NCBI GenBank assembly: GCA_009360885.1
Contig: SPEL01000001.1
Location: forward strand, 124,001-188,000
DNA length: 64,000 nt
DNA from: Sphingobium sp.
GTDB lineage: Bacteria; Pseudomonadota; Alphaproteobacteria; Sphingomonadales; Sphingomonadaceae
Reading direction: 5' to 3'
The notes beneath the pieces are model-generated. The model was given only the letters and a program-made list of their open reading frames with translations. It made no database searches and was not told the origin of the DNA. This document shows positions 24,971 to 34,629 of this stretch, one piece after another (the stretch's first letter is position 1; each line of letters starts with the position of its first letter). The position numbers were made by a program, and so were the translations under genes.

Positions 24971-26382
24971 CAGTTCGCTCCCTTTGGTATCGGGTTTTTG
25001 AGATAATGGAGGAAACGGTCCATATCGCCGCGCTTTATCTCCACCAATGCACCGGGCGTGGAATCAGCCAGATCAAACGGGCCATATTTAACGCGGATGA
25101 GGCGATTGACCTGTAGCCCCAAATGCTCCAGCACACGGCGGACTTCGCGGTTCTTCCCTTCGGAAAGCGTCAGCTCAATCCATTGGTTCCGGCCTGTGCG
25201 CCGTTCCAGATTAGCATCAATCCGACCATAGCGGATGCCATCCACTTCTATGCCTTCGATCAGTTCCTCTAGCTGTGTCTGACTGATCTCGCCAAAGGCG
25301 CGGGCGCGGTAAGTGCGCTCCACCCCATTGGCAGGCAGCTCCAGATAGCGTTTCAGTTCCCCATCATTGGTGAGCAGCAACAGCCCCTCTGTCGTCATGT
25401 CGAGACGCCCCACCGGCATCAAGCGCGGCAGGCCATCAGGCAGACGATCATAGATGGTCGGGCGGCCAGCTGGGTCACGTTCGGCGGTCAGGCACCCTGA
25501 TGGTTTGTGGAATAGGAACAGGCGCGGGGCTTCTGCCTCGGCAACCGGATCACCGTCAACGGTGACGCCCCGAAGATTAGAAAGCAATGTTGCGGGGGTG
25601 TCGAGCGTTACGCCATTAAGGGCGATGCGGCCTTCCTCTATCATGCGTTCAATTTCACGGCGGGAGGCGATCCCTGCGCGGGCCAGCAGCTTGGCGATGC
25701 GTTGCGGCTCGCCGGAGGCTTTTGTGCGTAGCGGGCTGCGCGGTGTTTTGGTGTCAGTGCGTGGCTGGCGGGGCGAGCGAGGTTCCGACACAGCATTGTG
25801 ATGCGGTGATGCTCTGCCACGCGGCGATGTGCCTTCGCGACGGCCACCATCATAAGAGGAGCGACCATGGCCGGGATCTTTACGCGCTGCGCCACGGGGG
25901 CCTTCTGTGGTCATCGAGCGGTTCCCGCGTGGGGAGTCGGATCGTTCCGTTCTGCGACCCATTTGCGGGCCATCCTTGCGTCCATCATGCCCGGATGTGC
26001 GATCACCATCATGGCGTACGCCTAAACGCGGGCGGTGAGAGGATGAGCCAGTGGCCTGTTTGTCATCCGGCGCAGAAAAACGCCCGTGGCCAATATGGTT
26101 TCCGGTGGATGATGTTTTAGCGGGTCGCTTGCCTTTTTCCTTACGTTCTGGCGCAACGCCCCAGCTTGCCGCAACGCGGGCACTTTCCGATTTGCGGGAG
26201 GACGATGATGCGCCCTCGCGTCTATCGCTGGCCCGGTTGTCGCTGGCCCGGTTGTCGCTGGCGCGGTCGGCTGGCCGTGAGTCACCAGTGTGGCGGGTGG
26301 TAGGCCGACGTGGGCCAGCGGCACCGGCGCGCGAGGAAGAGGGGCGAGATGGTTTACGGGGTGGCTTCATGTCACTGCCCAT
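24970..26382 (-). CDS. Ribosomal large-subunit pseudouridine synthase (RluB/RsuA family) with disordered basic N-terminus
   Basis: Isomerises uridine to pseudouridine in rRNA. 470 residues; a second ATG four codons in (26370) is possible. Residues 1 to about 225 are Arg/Ser/Gly/Asp-rich low complexity, like an RNA-binding tail, including a short RASDN repeat. The S4 RNA-binding domain then begins (RIAKLLARAGIASRREIERM), followed by the catalytic domain with Asp in VGRLDMTTEGLLLLTNDG, then LTLSEGKNREVRRVLEHLGL. The family fits RluB (23S U2605), though RluE/RsuA cannot be fully excluded. It is the first gene of the rluB-minicistron-rsmD operon. Confidence 0.9.
   Translation of the reverse strand: MGSDMKPPRKPSRPSSSRAGAAGPRRPTTRHTGDSRPADRASDNRASDNRASDRREGASSSSRKSESARVAASWGVAPERKEKGKRPAKTSSTGNHIGHGRFSAPDDKQATGSSSHRPRLGVRHDGDRTSGHDGRKDGPQMGRRTERSDSPRGNRSMTTEGPRGAARKDPGHGRSSYDGGRREGTSPRGRASPHHNAVSEPRSPRQPRTDTKTPRSPLRTKASGEPQRIAKLLARAGIASRREIERMIEEGRIALNGVTLDTPATLLSNLRGVTVDGDPVAEAEAPRLFLFHKPSGCLTAERDPAGRPTIYDRLPDGLPRLMPVGRLDMTTEGLLLLTNDGELKRYLELPANGVERTYRARAFGEISQTQLEELIEGIEVDGIRYGRIDANLERRTGRNQWIELTLSEGKNREVRRVLEHLGLQVNRLIRVKYGPFDLADSTPGALVEIKRGDMDRFLHYLKNPIPKGAN
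26231..26260. repeat. Two 15-bp repeats inside the rluB 5' region
   Basis: GCCCGGTTGTCGCTG occurs at 26231-26245 and 26246-26260, and encodes part of the repeated Arg-Ala-Ser-Asp-Asn segment. In-frame length variation would be tolerated here. Confidence 0.85.
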
Positions 26383-26484
26383 GCCTTAGTCTGCGTCCAA
26401 TCGCAATGCGCCTGATTGCATCCGGGGCTGGCGGAGGGCAGGAATTTGGGTAAAAGAGAGGGCTATCACGCAACCGAGCCAGAG

Positions 26485-27825
26485 ATGAACCGCATGACCA
26501 ATGAAGCAGCCATCAGCACCGGCTGGCGCGCAAAACTGCCCGAAGCGATACGCCCTTACACCGAAAATGCGTCGGTTGCGGCTTTTTTCCTTGGAATATC
26601 GTCAGGTTTTCCCTTTGCGATGATTGGCGCAACGCTGACAACCCGGCTGGCGCAAGATGGCATTGATAAGAAAGCGGTGACGGCCTTCACCCTCGCTTTT
26701 CTGGTGTATAATCTGAAATTCTTATGGGCATGGGTGGTAGACGGTGTGCGCATCCCTGTGTTGGGGCGCTTGGGTCAACGCGTATCATGGCTGTTGCTTG
26801 TGGGGGTTTTGGTAATGCTGGCCGTTGCCAATTTGGCCTTCGTAGACCCGAAAACAAGCCTGCTGCAAACGGCTTATGCAGCGGTATTGCTGGGCTTTGC
26901 GGGCGCAACATTCGATATTGTGATTGACGCTTATCGCATTGAGATATTGAAGCCGGAGCAACTTGGCGTTGGTTCTGGCATGACGCAATATGGCTGGCGT
27001 ATTGGTTCTGTCGCGGCGGGGGCGCTGGCGTTGGTGCTAGCGGCGCGTGTCGGGTGGCAGGCGGCCTATATGGCCTGCGCAATTTTTGCTTTGCCTGCGA
27101 TGCTGACAGGCCTCTTCATGGGGGAACCGGAACGCCACAGGGAGGTGGCCGCCAAAAAGGGGCTGGCTGATCTGGGATCGTCAATCGTCGGGCCGCTCAT
27201 TGAGTTTTTCCGCCGTAAAGGCGCGTTTCTGGTTTTACTGTTCATTTTGCTCCATAAAATTGGCGATACGCTGGCGAACCTCACTTTCCGCCTGCTGTTT
27301 GATGATCTGGGCTATAGCAATGACGAGATCGCCATTTACGACATCGGCTTTGGCTTTTGGGCCTATCTCATCGGTATTTTCATCGGCGGTATCCTATATG
27401 CGCGCATGGGGATGAAGCGGTCGGTGTTGCTGAGCCTTGTCCTGATGGCCGTTTCCAATTTCAGCTTCGCGTTGCTGGCCCATGTCGGCCATAGCAACTG
27501 GGGCATGGCCGGGGCGATTGGATTTGAAAATATCGCCAGCGGCATTGGTGGCGTTACGGTCATTGCCTATTTTTCTGCGCTCTGTGATCTACGTTTCACC
27601 GCATCCCAATATGCGCTGATTTCGGCGGCGGCGAGCATCATTGGCCGCTTCGTAACGGGCACCACCGCCGGGTCGTTGATCGAAAGCCTCGGCTATGTGA
27701 ATTTCTATTTACTGACGACTTTGGCGGCGCTCCCCGGCATTATATTATTCTATCTGATGATGCGCAGCGGCTTGGTCGATGCCAGCGTCGGTACGGCGGG
27801 TAAGGACGAAGGCCGCACCAGTTAA
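26485..27825 (+). CDS. AmpG-like MFS permease
   Basis: 446 residues from ATG 26485 (26494 also possible; the open frame extends upstream without a ribosome site). Twelve predicted membrane helices. Conserved features resemble AmpG anhydromuropeptide permeases: FLGISSGFPFAMIGATLTTRLAQDG, KFLWAWVVDGVRIP, and GATFDIVIDAYRIE. It would import GlcNAc-anhydroMurNAc-peptides from the periplasm for cell-wall recycling, the same product type made by the lytic transglycosylase at 4.1 kb. No ampD or nagZ nearby. Divergent from rluB. Confidence 0.85.
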   Translation: MNRMTNEAAISTGWRAKLPEAIRPYTENASVAAFFLGISSGFPFAMIGATLTTRLAQDGIDKKAVTAFTLAFLVYNLKFLWAWVVDGVRIPVLGRLGQRVSWLLLVGVLVMLAVANLAFVDPKTSLLQTAYAAVLLGFAGATFDIVIDAYRIEILKPEQLGVGSGMTQYGWRIGSVAAGALALVLAARVGWQAAYMACAIFALPAMLTGLFMGEPERHREVAAKKGLADLGSSIVGPLIEFFRRKGAFLVLLFILLHKIGDTLANLTFRLLFDDLGYSNDEIAIYDIGFGFWAYLIGIFIGGILYARMGMKRSVLLSLVLMAVSNFSFALLAHVGHSNWGMAGAIGFENIASGIGGVTVIAYFSALCDLRFTASQYALISAAASIIGRFVTGTTAGSLIESLGYVNFYLLTTLAALPGIILFYLMMRSGLVDASVGTAGKDEGRTS

Positions 27826-27839
27826 CAAGCCCCCTATGC

Positions 27840-28289
27840 TCAGCGCAAGGGGGTGCCCAAATCCTCAAAGCAATTAGATACTGCCTGAAAACAGGTGGCC
27901 GCACCCAATGCCGTATCGGTGGCGAGCAATGCGCAGGCATCGCGGTGGCAGGCGTTAATCTGAGATTCCTCACGGCCCAATGCGCGCAGCATGGTGGCTT
28001 CGTCACGGGTGATGCGGGTGCTGCATGGCGGGGCCAGTTGAATGGAGCGATGTGACGCCCGCGCCAGTTCCAGCATCAGGGCGCGCATTAAAATGAGGGG
28101 GCGGCGATAATTCCGCCCGAACCAACCCATGATGATTGAAGTTGCCCGGGCATCATTCGCGCCGCCAATGGCCATTAACCGCGCCGATTTCAGGAAGATG
28201 ATGCGGGGCGCATCCCGGTGCTGAAGGGTTGCAGAGCGGGAAATATTCGCCTGCTCTGATGAAAGCGGGGAGAGAAAAGGCGCGGTCAT
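27840..28289 (-). CDS. Hypothetical protein with a Fur-box promoter (possibly DUF6628)
   Basis: 149 residues from ATG 28289, preferred over ATG 28304 because GGAG lies six bases before it. Soluble, no signal peptide. A helix-rich stretch GGANDARATSIIMGWFGRNYRRPLILMRAL has alternating hydrophobic and Arg residues; several Cys are scattered. From memory it resembles the sphingomonad DUF6628 type, but this was not checked. The promoter region has an exact TATAAT (28318-28323, minus) beside a Fur-like site, suggesting iron-repressed expression. It lies between the AmpG-like gene and folC. Confidence 0.6.
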   Translation of the reverse strand: MTAPFLSPLSSEQANISRSATLQHRDAPRIIFLKSARLMAIGGANDARATSIIMGWFGRNYRRPLILMRALMLELARASHRSIQLAPPCSTRITRDEATMLRALGREESQINACHRDACALLATDTALGAATCFQAVSNCFEDLGTPLR

Positions 28290-28323
28290 GGAATGCTCCG
28301 TCATGTTGGAGCATCACATTATA

Positions 28324-28344
28324 TTAATGAGAATGATTTGCAAT
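28324..28344. promoter_or_regulatory. Fur box upstream of the 27840-28289 gene
   Basis: AATGAGAATGATTTGC within this interval matches 12 of 16 bases of the Fur core AATGATAATCATTATC. It overlaps the region just upstream of a TATAAT on the minus strand, a position suited to repression. Confidence 0.6.
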
Positions 28345-28348
28345 AACT

Positions 28349-29677
28349 TTAATCAGGATATTGTTCATTCGCGCGCAACACCATACCGGAAAAATAGAGC
28401 GATCCACCAATGAGCAACGGGCCGTCATTTTGCTGCGTCCCGATTACTGCGGCAGCGGATTCCAGTCCGTCATGTGCTTGATGGGATATTCCCCAACGGC
28501 TCGCCAGTGCGGCAAAGGCCACTGGCGGGTGACAGACATGGCCATCGATGGAAACGGAATGAATCTCCCCGATGAGGTCCTTCATCGGCGCGAGGAAGCC
28601 CTCTATATCCTTGTTAACCAACATGCCAGCAAGGAAGGTCAGCTTCTCTCCGTCCCCCAGAACGTCCTTAAAATGGCGTGCCAGCATCTCACCTGCTGCG
28701 GCATTATGTCCGCCGTCCAGCCATATGCTGCGATCAGGTGCATGGGCGTTAAGCGTTGCGACTAACGGACCTTTGCTCAATTGCTGTAACCGTGCGGGCC
28801 ATGTTGCCCATAACGGGGCGGCCTTGAGCGCCGCATCACCCACCGGCAAAGCAGATTGATGCCGCAGCATCGCAATGGCGAGTGCGGCGTTCATCGGCTG
28901 GTGCGGGCCGGGAAGGCGCGGAAGCGGGGTTTCGAGTTGCCCCTGAGCGTCACGATAATGCAGGCTGCCCTTATAAACAGCCGCGTCCCATGCGCTCTTC
29001 ATCGCAGCCCAGCGCGCACCGGTGTCGGCGGCTCTGGCGGCGATAACGGCGGCGACATGTGGCTCATAATCCATTGTGACGAGCGGAACACCGGATTTAG
29101 CAATCCCCGCCTTTTCCGCGGCAATCTGGGTGATTTCGCTGCCCAGAAAGGCTTCATGGTCAATGCCCAACTGCGCGATGCCGCACACTGCTGGGCGCGT
29201 CAGTACATTGGTGGCGTCCAGCCGCCCGCCAAGGCCAACCTCGATAATACAGGCGTCAGCAGGATGTTCGGAGAAGGCGAGGAAGGCCGCCGCTGTTGTT
29301 ACCTCGAAGAAACTGGGGCTGATATCCTCCGCCACATCCAGCACGCGAGAGAGGTAAGAAGCCAGATCTTCGTCGGAAATCAACGAACCACTGAGGCGAA
29401 TGCGTTCATTGAACCGCACCAGATGCGGCGATGTGAACATATGGACGCTATAGCCCTCCGCCTCCAACGCGGCTCGGAGAAAGGCGCAGGTAGAGCCTTT
29501 GCCGTTGGTGCCGGCAACGTGGAACACCGGGGGCAGGGCGAGGTGGGGATCATCCAGCCGTTCTAGCAGGCGGGTAATGCGTTCCAGCCCCAATATATCC
29601 GCACCGGGGGATAGGGCATCCAGCCGATCAAGCTGAAGCTGCACGGCGGGGGCATCAGAAACGGCGTGATCGGCCAT
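28349..29677 (-). CDS. folC: Bifunctional dihydrofolate synthase / folylpolyglutamate synthase
   Basis: ATP-dependent ligase adding glutamate to dihydropteroate and then to folates; Mur-ligase fold, cytoplasm. 442 residues from ATG 29677 (MADHAV); the frame is open further without similarity. P-loop HVAGTNGKGSTCAFLRAAL, then FTSPHLVRFNERIRL, and the C-terminal WLDGGHNAAAGEML block. It follows accD, separated by 102 bp that contain a strong hairpin, so transcription from the trp-accD side may be attenuated. Confidence 0.95.
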   Translation of the reverse strand: MADHAVSDAPAVQLQLDRLDALSPGADILGLERITRLLERLDDPHLALPPVFHVAGTNGKGSTCAFLRAALEAEGYSVHMFTSPHLVRFNERIRLSGSLISDEDLASYLSRVLDVAEDISPSFFEVTTAAAFLAFSEHPADACIIEVGLGGRLDATNVLTRPAVCGIAQLGIDHEAFLGSEITQIAAEKAGIAKSGVPLVTMDYEPHVAAVIAARAADTGARWAAMKSAWDAAVYKGSLHYRDAQGQLETPLPRLPGPHQPMNAALAIAMLRHQSALPVGDAALKAAPLWATWPARLQQLSKGPLVATLNAHAPDRSIWLDGGHNAAAGEMLARHFKDVLGDGEKLTFLAGMLVNKDIEGFLAPMKDLIGEIHSVSIDGHVCHPPVAFAALASRWGISHQAHDGLESAAAVIGTQQNDGPLLIGGSLYFSGMVLRANEQYPD

Positions 29678-29740
29678 TTGGTTTGTCCTGCATAGGGCCG
29701 GGCGGATAGCCCTGCTTATCATGGGGCGGGTGTTTAATCA

Positions 29741-29768
29741 GGCGTGAGTCGGGGAAATGACCCACGCC
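29741..29768 (-). terminator. Hairpin between accD and folC
   Basis: Ten-base stem with one G-T pair: GGCGTGAGTC (29741-29750) with GACCCACGCC (29759-29768), eight-base loop. No long T run follows, so it may be a weak terminator or an mRNA-processing hairpin. Confidence 0.5.
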
Positions 29769-29779
29769 TATTATAAGGG

Positions 29780-30634
29780 TCAGGCGGCTTTGCGCGCCAT
29801 CAAATAAGCGGTGACATCGGCAAGGCGCCCCTTCAGGTCCTTGCGCTCTACCACCATATCAAGCATCCCATGTTCCAGCAGATATTCGGCGCGCTGGAAC
29901 CCTTCGGGCAATTTTTCGCGGATGGTGTTTTCAATGACGCGCTGGCCCGCAAAACCGATAAGGGCATTGGGTTCGGCAATCTGAATATCCCCCAGCATTG
30001 CATAGCTCGCCGTAACGCCGCCGGTTGTTGGGTCCGTCAGCACGACGATATAGGGAAGGCCCGCATCATGCAGCATTTGAATGGCGACGGTAGAGCGCGG
30101 CATTTGCATCAGGGATAAAATCCCCTCCTGCATCCGTGCGCCACCAGCGGCAGTGAAGATGATATAGGGGCATTGGCGGGCAATGGCTTCTTCGACGCCT
30201 TGCACAAAGGCTGCGCCAACTGCTGCGCCCATGGAGCCACCCATATAGGCAAAATTCTGCACGCCCATCACCACCGGCGCACTTTCAATCGTGCCGCTGG
30301 CGTTGATGAGGGCGTCCTGATCCCCCGTATTAGCGCGGGCGGCGCGAATGCGGTCGGTATATTTCTTCGTGTCCCGGAATTTGAGCGGGTCTTCGGGAAC
30401 CTGCGGCGTAGGCAGTATTTTTGCACTGCCCGCGTCCAATATCTGGGCGAAGCGCGCTTGTGGGCCGATACGCCCGTGATGGCCGCATTTCGGGCAAACG
30501 GAGAGATTTTCTTCCCACTCCTGCGTGAAGATCATCTGGCTGCATGCGGGGCATTTATGCCACAGATTGTCAGCGCTTTGTTCCTTCTTCGTGATGAAGG
30601 GGATGGCGTTACGGACCCGGTTGATCCAGCTCAT
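29780..30634 (-). CDS. accD: Acetyl-CoA carboxylase carboxyltransferase subunit beta
   Basis: Beta half of the carboxyltransferase that makes malonyl-CoA for fatty-acid synthesis. 284 residues. The N-terminal zinc ribbon is visible (CPACSQMIF and CPKCGHHGR), followed by the crotonase-like core with [15 protein letters not shown] and [16 protein letters not shown]. Its ATG overlaps the trpA stop. The trpF-trpB-trpA-accD-folC order is a common proteobacterial arrangement. Confidence 0.97.
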   Translation of the reverse strand: MSWINRVRNAIPFITKKEQSADNLWHKCPACSQMIFTQEWEENLSVCPKCGHHGRIGPQARFAQILDAGSAKILPTPQVPEDPLKFRDTKKYTDRIRAARANTGDQDALINASGTIESAPVVMGVQNFAYMGGSMGAAVGAAFVQGVEEAIARQCPYIIFTAAGGARMQEGILSLMQMPRSTVAIQMLHDAGLPYIVVLTDPTTGGVTASYAMLGDIQIAEPNALIGFAGQRVIENTIREKLPEGFQRAEYLLEHGMLDMVVERKDLKGRLADVTAYLMARKAA

Positions 30635-31449
30635 TGAGCGATTTCCTTCTGTTCCAATGCGGCACGCAGCGATGCTGTCAGCGCGCTAAGCGGGGCGGGG
30701 GCATCCGCGCCATGGGCCGCGATAATGTCCACCAATGCCGAGCCGACTACCACGCCATCGGCCACTTTGCCAATATCGGCGGCTTGTTCGGGTGTGCGCA
30801 CGCCAAAGCCGACGGCAATGGGGAGGTCCGTTCCGGCCTTCAGGCGGGCTACGGCTTCCTCTATGCTGGCGGTGGCGGCCTGTTGTTTGCCGGTGACCCC
30901 GGCGACCGAGACATAATAAAGGAAGCCGCCGCTGCCATCCAATACGGCGGGCAGGCGCTTTGCGTCGGTGGTGGGGGTAGCAAGGCGGATCATGTGGACA
31001 CCCGCAGCGCGCAGGGCCGGGCCGAGTTCCGGGTCTTCCTCTGTTGGAATATCTACGCAGATAACGCCGTCCACGCCTGCTTTTTGCGCCGCGTCTGCAA
31101 ACCAGTCCGCCCCGCGCCGGATCATCGGATTGGCATAGCCCATCAGGATGAGCGGAACATCGGGGTGACGTGCCCGAAAGGCAGTTGCGATAGCGAAAAT
31201 ATCGGCGGTTTTTGCGCCAGCGGCGAGTGCGCGAAGGTTCGCCGCCTGAATGGCGGGGCCGTCGGCCATCGGATCGGTAAAGGGCATACCCAGTTCGATG
31301 AGGTCTGCCCCGCCCGCGACCAGCGCGTCGAGAATGGCCCCAGTGGCATCGGGCGTCGGGTCGCACCCCGTTATGAAAGTAACGAGGGCCGCACGGCCTT
31401 CTTCGCGGCATTTGGCGAATGTTGCGGAAATACGGTCATTCATGGTCAA
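30631..31449 (-). CDS. trpA: Tryptophan synthase alpha subunit
   Basis: Cleaves indole-3-glycerol phosphate to indole and glyceraldehyde-3-phosphate; TIM barrel, channels indole to TrpB. 272 residues. Catalytic Glu in [19 protein letters not shown], catalytic Asp in [11 protein letters not shown], phosphate loop [11 protein letters not shown]. The start overlaps trpB's stop by four bases. Confidence 0.97.
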   Translation of the reverse strand: MTMNDRISATFAKCREEGRAALVTFITGCDPTPDATGAILDALVAGGADLIELGMPFTDPMADGPAIQAANLRALAAGAKTADIFAIATAFRARHPDVPLILMGYANPMIRRGADWFADAAQKAGVDGVICVDIPTEEDPELGPALRAAGVHMIRLATPTTDAKRLPAVLDGSGGFLYYVSVAGVTGKQQAATASIEEAVARLKAGTDLPIAVGFGVRTPEQAADIGKVADGVVVGSALVDIIAAHGADAPAPLSALTASLRAALEQKEIAQ

Positions 31450-32669
31450 ATCTCCACCCCAAGCGCCTTGGCGACGGTGAAAATATCCTTGTCCCCGCGA
31501 CCTGAAAGATTGACGACGATGATCTTATCCTTGTCCATCGTCGGCGCGATTTTGGCGACAGCGGCAAGGGCATGGGCGGATTCCAGTGCCGGAATAATCC
31601 CTTCCAGTTGGCAAAGCTGCTGGAATGCGGTCAATGCCTCATCATCGGTAACGGGTTCATAACGGGCGCGCTTAATGTCATGGAGCCAGCTATGTTCTGG
31701 GCCAATGCCGGGATAATCAAGGCCCGCCGAAATGCTATGCGCCTCGGCAATCTGGCCGTCCTCGTCCTGTAGCAGATAGGTTTTGTTGCCATGGAGAATA
31801 CCTGGCAGGCCGCCCGTCAGGCTGGCGGCATGCTGGCCGGTTTCAAGGCCGAAACCAGCGGCCTCTACACCCACAATCTCCACATCCTTATCATCCAGAA
31901 AGGGGTGGAACAGGCCGATGGCGTTGGACCCGCCACCCACTGCCGCAATCAGCATATCAGGAAGGCGACCTTCGGCCTCCATGATCTGCTCACGCGTTTC
32001 CTTGCCGATGATGCTCTGGAAATCGCGCACCAGTTCGGGGTAGGGGTGTGGGCCAGCCGCCGTGCCGATGATGTAGAATGTGTCATGCACATTGGCGACC
32101 CAGTCACGCAGAGCCTCGTTCATCGCGTCTTTAAGGGTGCGCGCGCCGCTCTCGACCGCGCGGACTTCCGCGCCCAGCAGCTTCATACGGAATACATTGG
32201 GGGCTTGGCGTTCCACATCCAGCGCGCCCATGAAAATGGTACAGGGGATGTTGAACAAGGCCGCAACGGTTGCAGTGGCGACGCCATGCTGGCCCGCTCC
32301 GGTTTCCGCGATGATCCGCGTCTTGCCCATGCGCTTCGCGAGCAAAATCTGGCCAATGCAGTTGTTTATCTTATGCGCGCCGGTGTGGTTGAGTTCCTCG
32401 CGCTTCAGATAGATTTTCGCGCCGCCCAGTTCCTGCGTCAGGCGCTCGGCATAATAAAGCGGGTTAGGGCGGCCCACATATTGTTTCAGCAAATACTCAA
32501 ATTCGCGTTGAAATTCCGGGTCAGCCTTGGCCGCGCGATATTCGCGTTCCAGATCAAGGATTAGCGGCATCAGCGTTTCGGCAACATAGCGGCCACCAAA
32601 TTGGCCGAAATGGCCGCGCTCATCCGGCTGGGTGCGCAGGCTGTTGGAAGAAAATACGGTATTGCTCAT
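31446..32669 (-). CDS. trpB: Tryptophan synthase beta subunit
   Basis: PLP enzyme condensing indole with serine to give tryptophan. 407 residues. PLP Lys in [16 protein letters not shown], then [17 protein letters not shown] and the phosphate-binding [15 protein letters not shown]. The upstream gap to trpF (32670-32819, 150 bp) contains no gene or recognisable attenuator. Confidence 0.97.
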   Translation of the reverse strand: MSNTVFSSNSLRTQPDERGHFGQFGGRYVAETLMPLILDLEREYRAAKADPEFQREFEYLLKQYVGRPNPLYYAERLTQELGGAKIYLKREELNHTGAHKINNCIGQILLAKRMGKTRIIAETGAGQHGVATATVAALFNIPCTIFMGALDVERQAPNVFRMKLLGAEVRAVESGARTLKDAMNEALRDWVANVHDTFYIIGTAAGPHPYPELVRDFQSIIGKETREQIMEAEGRLPDMLIAAVGGGSNAIGLFHPFLDDKDVEIVGVEAAGFGLETGQHAASLTGGLPGILHGNKTYLLQDEDGQIAEAHSISAGLDYPGIGPEHSWLHDIKRARYEPVTDDEALTAFQQLCQLEGIIPALESAHALAAVAKIAPTMDKDKIIVVNLSGRGDKDIFTVAKALGVEI

Positions 32670-32819
32670 GATGATTTCAATCTTTCAGGCATGAAAATGG
32701 ATCGCTTTGACAGGTTCAAAACGATCAACGCCATCGCCCGTTGAAAAGAGGCAGAGAGCGGTTCCCTGCAACAGAGGGGCAAAATATGTCCCGGCGCGGG
32801 AGCAAAAGAGGTGATAGCA

Positions 32820-33467
32820 TCAGCATTGCAGGACCGCATTGCAGAAGGCAGCGATTTTGTCCACATCCTTGATGCCCGGCGCGCTTTCAACACCGGATGA
32901 TATGTCCACCAAAGGCGCGTTGGTGATACGGATGGCCTCTTCTACATTGTCCGCATCCAGCCCGCCAGAAAGGCCCCATGGGGCAGAGGGGCGATAATCG
33001 CGTAGCAATGTCCAGTCGAACCGCAGGCCCATGCCGCCGGGCAGGGGCGCGCCGTCGGGCGTTTTTGCGTCAAACAGGATGAGGTCAGCCGCCCCCATAT
33101 AAGCGCCTGCTGCCGTTATATCCTGCTGGCTTTTTACGGAAACAGCCTTCCAGAACCGGACCTGCGGGAAACGGGAGCGCAGCGCGGCCACTCGTTCTGG
33201 CGTCTCCTTGCCATGAAGTTGCACCGCGTCCAGCGCTTTCGTGTTCAGCAGCTTTTCGACAAGGGCGTCATCTGGCTCCACCATCACGGCGACCTTTTGC
33301 ACATGGCTGGGGACGCGGGCTGAAAGGGCCTGCATCTGCTGCGTTTCTACATGGCGCGGGCTTTTTGGGAAATGGACGAAGCCGACATGGCTGGCCCCGG
33401 CCTTCATGGCTGCGTCCAGCGTTTCCGGCGTCGAAAGGCCGCATATTTTAATCGCGATTCGGGACAT
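32820..33467 (-). CDS. trpF: Phosphoribosylanthranilate isomerase
   Basis: Amadori isomerisation of PRA to CdRP in tryptophan synthesis. 215 residues from ATG 33467 (MSRIAIKICGLS); a 16-residue upstream extension in the frame is not conserved. Catalytic Cys in KICGLSTPETL and Asp in GLSGGLDADNVEEAI. It is the first gene of the trpFBA-accD cluster. Start region 33468-33562 shows no clear leader peptide. Confidence 0.96.
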   Translation of the reverse strand: MSRIAIKICGLSTPETLDAAMKAGASHVGFVHFPKSPRHVETQQMQALSARVPSHVQKVAVMVEPDDALVEKLLNTKALDAVQLHGKETPERVAALRSRFPQVRFWKAVSVKSQQDITAAGAYMGAADLILFDAKTPDGAPLPGGMGLRFDWTLLRDYRPSAPWGLSGGLDADNVEEAIRITNAPLVDISSGVESAPGIKDVDKIAAFCNAVLQC

Positions 33468-33562
33468 GATGAGGGGTTTAGAGCCTGTTTGGGAAAGGGG
33501 CCAGCCCCTTGCCACGATCGTGCGGGCAAAGGACGCAGCGCATCACACTAAAATGCAAATGT

Positions 33563-34111
33563 TTAGCGCGGGCTTGAACCAATCATGCGGCTGAGGACAT
33601 CATCTTTCCACAACCAGCGATGGACAAACACCATCACTACATGGCCGATAATCAACAGCAGCAAAATCCACCCCAGATTGCCATGGGCCAGATTGGCGGG
33701 GGCCATCATCCATTCAACTTTTTCTCCGCCCGGCTGCTTTAGTATCAGGCCAAAGAATTTGACGCCCTTATCACCGCCAAAGGCCCGCATCAGCGCGATG
33801 GAAGGAACGATTAGCATCAACCCGTAAAGCGCGACATGGCCGATGGCGGCCAGCTTGCCGATAATGCCTCCATGATAAGGTGGGCGATGACCAAATTCGA
33901 CAAAAGCCCATATGGCACGCAGAATGAGCAGGGCCAGCAAGAGCATGCCGACAGAAGAATGGCTGCCTACGAATATGCCGGTCACGGGCGTGCGACCTAT
34001 GGTTTCCTTCAGGATCATCCCGGTAAATTGCCAGAGGAATAATAAGGCCATCCCCCAGTGTAAGAAGCGGCTGACGCTTCCGTACCGTATAGGCGTGTCG
34101 TTGATTGGCAT
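33563..34111 (-). CDS. Cytochrome b561 family protein (CybB-like)
   Basis: 182 residues, four predicted membrane helices, di-heme b cytochrome of the inner membrane. Heme-ligand histidines are seen in SRFLHWGMALLF, VGSHSSVGMLLL, IGHVALYGLML and IIGHVVMVFVHRWLW. The family can oxidise superoxide or shuttle electrons to quinone; the specific role here is unknown. Divergent from the HHH gene and separated from trpF by 95 bp. Confidence 0.88.
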   Translation of the reverse strand: MPINDTPIRYGSVSRFLHWGMALLFLWQFTGMILKETIGRTPVTGIFVGSHSSVGMLLLALLILRAIWAFVEFGHRPPYHGGIIGKLAAIGHVALYGLMLIVPSIALMRAFGGDKGVKFFGLILKQPGGEKVEWMMAPANLAHGNLGWILLLLIIGHVVMVFVHRWLWKDDVLSRMIGSSPR

Positions 34112-34210
34112 ATGATGTCTCCCCTCCTACTATCTGATGGCATCTATCATTATGCCTGAGATATTATATATCATCAACAACAGGTCTGTATCGATAGGTA
34201 TCAGCAGAAT

Positions 34211-34459
34211 ATGGTTATGTCTCAGCATTTTAACGAAGAAGAACGCACGGCACTGCTCGCTGTCAAAGGTGTGGGGCCAAAAGTGGTGGAACGGCTGGAG
34301 GAAATGGGTTTTGCCAGCTTTGACGCCTTATCTGATGCCAATGCGGATGATATTTGCGCCGGTGTTGCCGCTCTGCTGGGGGCTAGCTGTTGGAAAAACA
34401 GCCCTCAGGCCCGTGCCTCGATCAACGCGGCGATAGTGCGCGCGCGGCAGGGTCTGTAG
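34211..34459 (+). CDS. Small helix-hairpin-helix protein
   Basis: 82 residues (80 from ATG 34217). One helix-hairpin-helix motif, LLAVKGVGPKVVERLEEMGF, of the type that binds DNA or RNA backbone non-specifically. This is followed by a segment with CWKNSPQARASINAAI that recalls Cdd1-like proteins. No other domain. The role is unknown. Confidence 0.65.
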   Translation: MVMSQHFNEEERTALLAVKGVGPKVVERLEEMGFASFDALSDANADDICAGVAALLGASCWKNSPQARASINAAIVRARQGL

Positions 34460-34629
34460 TTGGCCTGTATTTGCGCCTGTAGCTGGTCGAAAAAAGACGT
34501 AACGCTCTTGCTTAATGGGTGTGCAATCGTCAATAGCATGAACTTTCCCGGCTTGTGAGCGGGCTATAGAAAGGGCCGGGGAATGGGCCGGTGGAACCTC
34601 CCCTGCCTCATGGACCATATGGACAGTAT

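Noticed and set aside
30634-32564. Long plus-strand ORFs opposite trpA and trpB
   Set aside because: Antisense to clear tryptophan synthase genes, with Cys/Gly-rich translations typical of shadow frames.
32670-32819. trp attenuator/leader before trpB
   Set aside because: No run of Trp codons or alternative hairpins was found in the 150 bp between trpF and trpB.
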